Shown: in pieces, positions 61,481 through 64,000 of the stretch
Position numbering within the stretch: the first letter of the stretch is position 1
Layout of the letters: every line of letters starts with the position of its first letter
Assembly (NCBI GenBank): GCA_963932145.1
Contig: OZ010600.1
Span: 47,384,508 to 47,448,507, forward strand
Direction: 5' to 3'
Length of the DNA stretch: 64,000 nt
DNA from: Acanthosepion lycidas
Taxonomy: Eukaryota > Mollusca > Cephalopoda > Sepiida > Sepiidae
Translations under genes and position numbers: made by a program
Notes under the pieces: model-generated
Databases searched by the model: none
Seen by the model: the letters and a program-made list of their open reading frames with translations, nothing else
Told to the model about the DNA's origin: nothing

Positions 61481-61549
<69 letters not shown>
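61481..61549. repeat. (TA)n(CA)n microsatellite
   Basis: About 27 TA units followed by about 8 CA units. Confidence 0.97.
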
Positions 61550-62159
61550 AATTCTGAATAGATAACTTCATGCTTTAAATACAGATCTGTTATGTCTTCC
61601 TCATTAACAGTCTATTTTATGCAACATACATTCTCAATGTGATCACTGAATTTACTCAAAGGATTTATATTGATATATAAAATAATTTTCTTTTTCCAAT
61701 AAGTTATGATTTTAAAAATGTAAATGATCACTTTCAAATTTGTATAAAAGAACTAATTTAATTTACTTATTATTTTTCAAATTCATGCTTCTTGTCAAAA
61801 AAAAAAAAAAAGTTTGCTATAAGGTCAGTGTTGCATTGCAGGTCAGACCAGACACCAGGTTCATTGACAGGGTGCAGTTTCTTGCAGTCAAATGCTTATG
61901 GTTTAAAATTACCCTTTGACCAGATTGTTACCCACAGTTTAAAAAACAAAAAATTTCTAGTAGTAAACCAGATTTTATTCTTAGGTAATAAAACTACTAC
62001 TATAAGTGAGTGAAGGTGGGTTGAGGCACAAGTGATGGGGAAGGTGCTCACTTCAGTAGCTGTCATCTGTGGCCCATGTCATTCCTTTTGCCAACCTTTG
62101 CGTGGAATGGTCATTTTATAGACAACAGTTTTCTTTGTTTTGTCATCTTCGTAAAAAAA

Positions 62160-62180
62160 AAAAAAAAAAAAAAAAAAAAA
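62160..62180. repeat. A homopolymer
   Basis: Part of a run of about 28 A (62153-62180). Confidence 0.9.
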
Positions 62181-62959
62181 CTTCCATCATTTTCTCTCAC
62201 TACTGATAGCCATTGATCTAAAGTAAATATTCCATATCTAGTTGTTTTAAATTTAATTTATACTGCTACATCAGTATAATTTTTTAGTTTCAGACAGAAC
62301 AAAGAGGCTGAAAAATTTTCATCCAAATCCAATTCCAAAAATCAATGACTAAAACACCAGAATTTTTGGGGTCGTTAAACTAACTTGAAAGATATTCCAA
62401 TTGTTGAACTGCTGGGTGAATATGGGGAATTGCATGTACATGCTATTATCTCACATTGAGATAATTCTTCTTGGCTGGCCGAGAACTTTTGACCACCTTT
62501 AACATAATAGGTTTCTAATTTGAAAAGTCAAATTTCATTATCAAACTGTGTGAGTAAGTGAGTGAATGAGATTTTTCTTTTAATACTGATTTGTTGCTGA
62601 AGAAAGTTGATGGAGACTGACTGGATTATGAGAATGCAGTCAAAGAGTGGGCATTTGTCTTTTCTTTATTTAAAGAAAGAAAAAGAAGTAAAATATAGAA
62701 CCGACAAGACCCCCGCAAAAGAAAGAAGAGAAGAAGGCCCAAGCTGCCCCCCCCCGTATCATGGTGGTAAGGTGTTGGTCGTGATCTTGATTTTTTATTT
62801 TAATTCTAACTATGGTGTCTAATTTCTAGAATTCATTTACTTTTGGTCAACCTTCCCTCATATGAATCACTGTTGAATGCAAGGTTTGTTTTAATATGCA
62901 TTTGATTATTTTTCTTTCATTCTTTCCAATGTCTTTATACCTTTCCTTGAACATATACA

Positions 62960-63004
62960 TGTTTTTATATTTCAAGAACAGTATGTTCTTGAAATATAAA
63001 AACA
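62960..63004. repeat. perfect hairpin
   Basis: 21-bp arms (tgtttttatatttcaagaac plus a) and exact complement around a 3-nt loop gta. Confidence 0.95.
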
Positions 63005-63277
63005 AGAAATTTTATGAAAAAGTGGAAAATGTTTACTTGTGACACATTTCGTCGTTCAGGATTTCAGACTAATTTTGTTATGTTGGTAGGACTACACATG
63101 CGCACAGCAGAGGGGGGTGCTGAGAATTTTAGAATTTTTTTTCTTTTCAGACGAATTCATTAAGTGTCTTTTAACCCTTCTCTTTGGAACAATCACTTCA
63201 TCTCACAAAGAACCCAGGTAACCTAGTTGAAAAACTAAGGGAAATGAACATGACTGACAAATGCATGGCCAGCCTAT

Positions 63278-63302
63278 ATATATATATATATATATATATA
63301 TA
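63278..63302. repeat. (TA)n microsatellite
   Basis: About 12 TA units. Confidence 0.95.
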
Positions 63303-63719
63303 GATACTTCCATATTGAGGAGTTTACTAATGCAATGTTGATTGGGGTTGCAGCATTTAATGAGGTTTTTATCTGGTTGAAACTGACTACTGATTATAAG
63401 AATGCAGCTAAAAAGATTTGGGTATTCAGACTTATACTAAGTTAAACTTAATTATTTTATTCTCTTCTCCCACCTTACTGACTCCAATCTGCAAACACTT
63501 TCTTTGCCAACAGATAAATAGAACCCCCCCCCTCAATGCACAGGTATGTATACATGTCAGTTTGAGGGCATGCATATATAAGTATGCCACTGTGTAAATG
63601 AGGCAGATTGTTAGCAACCCAGTAGGACGAAAAATAAGACCTAACAAAGAGTGGGAGAACTCTCGATGAGTCAACAGCAAGGTAACTAGAGGCAGTGTCT
63701 CAAACAATTATGGAGAAGG

Positions 63720-64000
63720 CATCAAACAAAAAATAACTCTTGGGACATGGAACATTAGAATGTTAAACAACTATGGCCAGTTGAAAAATGTAAAACAGGA
63801 GATGAGTAGGTTAAATGTCAACATTTTAGCTGTATGTGCAACAAGGTGGCCAAACAATGGAGATTTTGTCAATGACAACCACAGGATTATATCTGCAGGC
63901 AGAGAGAAAAATGAAAAGGACTTGGATTGATACTACATTAAAAAAATGCATTCTGGGATACTGTCAATTATCTGAAAGAATTCTTGTAGTTAAATTTAAA
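63720..64000 (+). mobile_element. RTE-type LINE, start of endonuclease ORF (runs off window)
   Basis: ITLGTWNIRMLNNYGQLKNV, KQEMSRLNVNILAVCATRW, FVNDNHRIISAGREKN. This is the N-terminal AP-endonuclease of RTE-like LINEs (GTWNVRTL...LxxxMxRLxxDILGxxExxW). The usual catalytic Glu position reads Ala-Thr here (CATRW for SELKW), and an in-frame stop follows near 63928, so it is already decayed. It may belong to the same family as the RT end at 20600-21290. Confidence 0.72.

Larger units (their letters stand above)
57724..64000. other. upstream intron or 5' flank of ORP8
   Basis: No N-terminal ORP8 exon recognised. It holds a SINE, two LINE fragments, a LINE/SINE 3' tail, microsatellites and a hairpin, listed separately. 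58390-59300, 60060-60580, 61080-61480 and 61560-62940 show nothing I can name. Confidence 0.6.

Overview
This is an AT-rich (by eye roughly 70% A+T) animal genomic window. It carries one recognisable host gene with many introns, and those introns are packed with transposon debris and very long A/T homopolymers. Base composition, kilobase introns, the repeat mix (Tc1/mariner DNA transposons, RTE-like and other LINEs, tRNA- and 5S-derived SINEs) and the protein sequence point to a lophotrochozoan, most plausibly a mollusc such as a cephalopod. The species assignment is inference.

The host gene lies on the minus strand and fills positions 57723 down to 2801. I could join 18 coding exons whose splice phases agree throughout. 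They give 813 codons plus a TGA stop. The product is the oxysterol-binding-protein-related protein ORP5/ORP8 (OSBPL8-like): a basic stretch and PH domain (exons 1-5), an acidic linker (5-6), the lipid-transfer ORD (7-16) with the family signature read here as EQISHHPP across exons 10/11, a C-terminal RPWDP block (17), and a coiled coil ending in a tail-anchor membrane helix (18). The first exon or exons with the start codon are not in the window, or I could not recognise them. One intron (49276-51604) appears to use a GC-AG donor.

The introns run from 0.8 to 11.1 kb. The last one (3064-14169) is a transposon nest: a broken Ty3/Gypsy element (4022-7441), then a TIR-bounded element of a family I cannot name (about 7736-11913) with remnants of an LGGFH-motif protein and a Cys-rich tail, then a Tc1 remnant, a SINE and a deleted mariner. 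Other introns hold LINE 3' ends (20600-21290, 35201-36190), an inverted SINE pair (23057-23530), a 940-bp fold-back element (30750-31691), a 5S-rRNA-derived SINE (50035-50242), a Tc1 element with both ends (54457-56067), several MITEs and short hairpins, and a GC-richer island with CCAAT and TATA motifs (about 28020-29470).

Upstream of the gene (57724-64000) are a SINE, LINE fragments, and the start of an RTE-type LINE endonuclease ORF that runs off the right edge. No second host gene, tRNA gene, or CRISPR array was found. The most interesting unexplained items are the unnamed TIR element, a recurring hammerhead-ribozyme-like motif in the SINE bodies, the giant fold-back, and the 5S/tRNA composite repeat.
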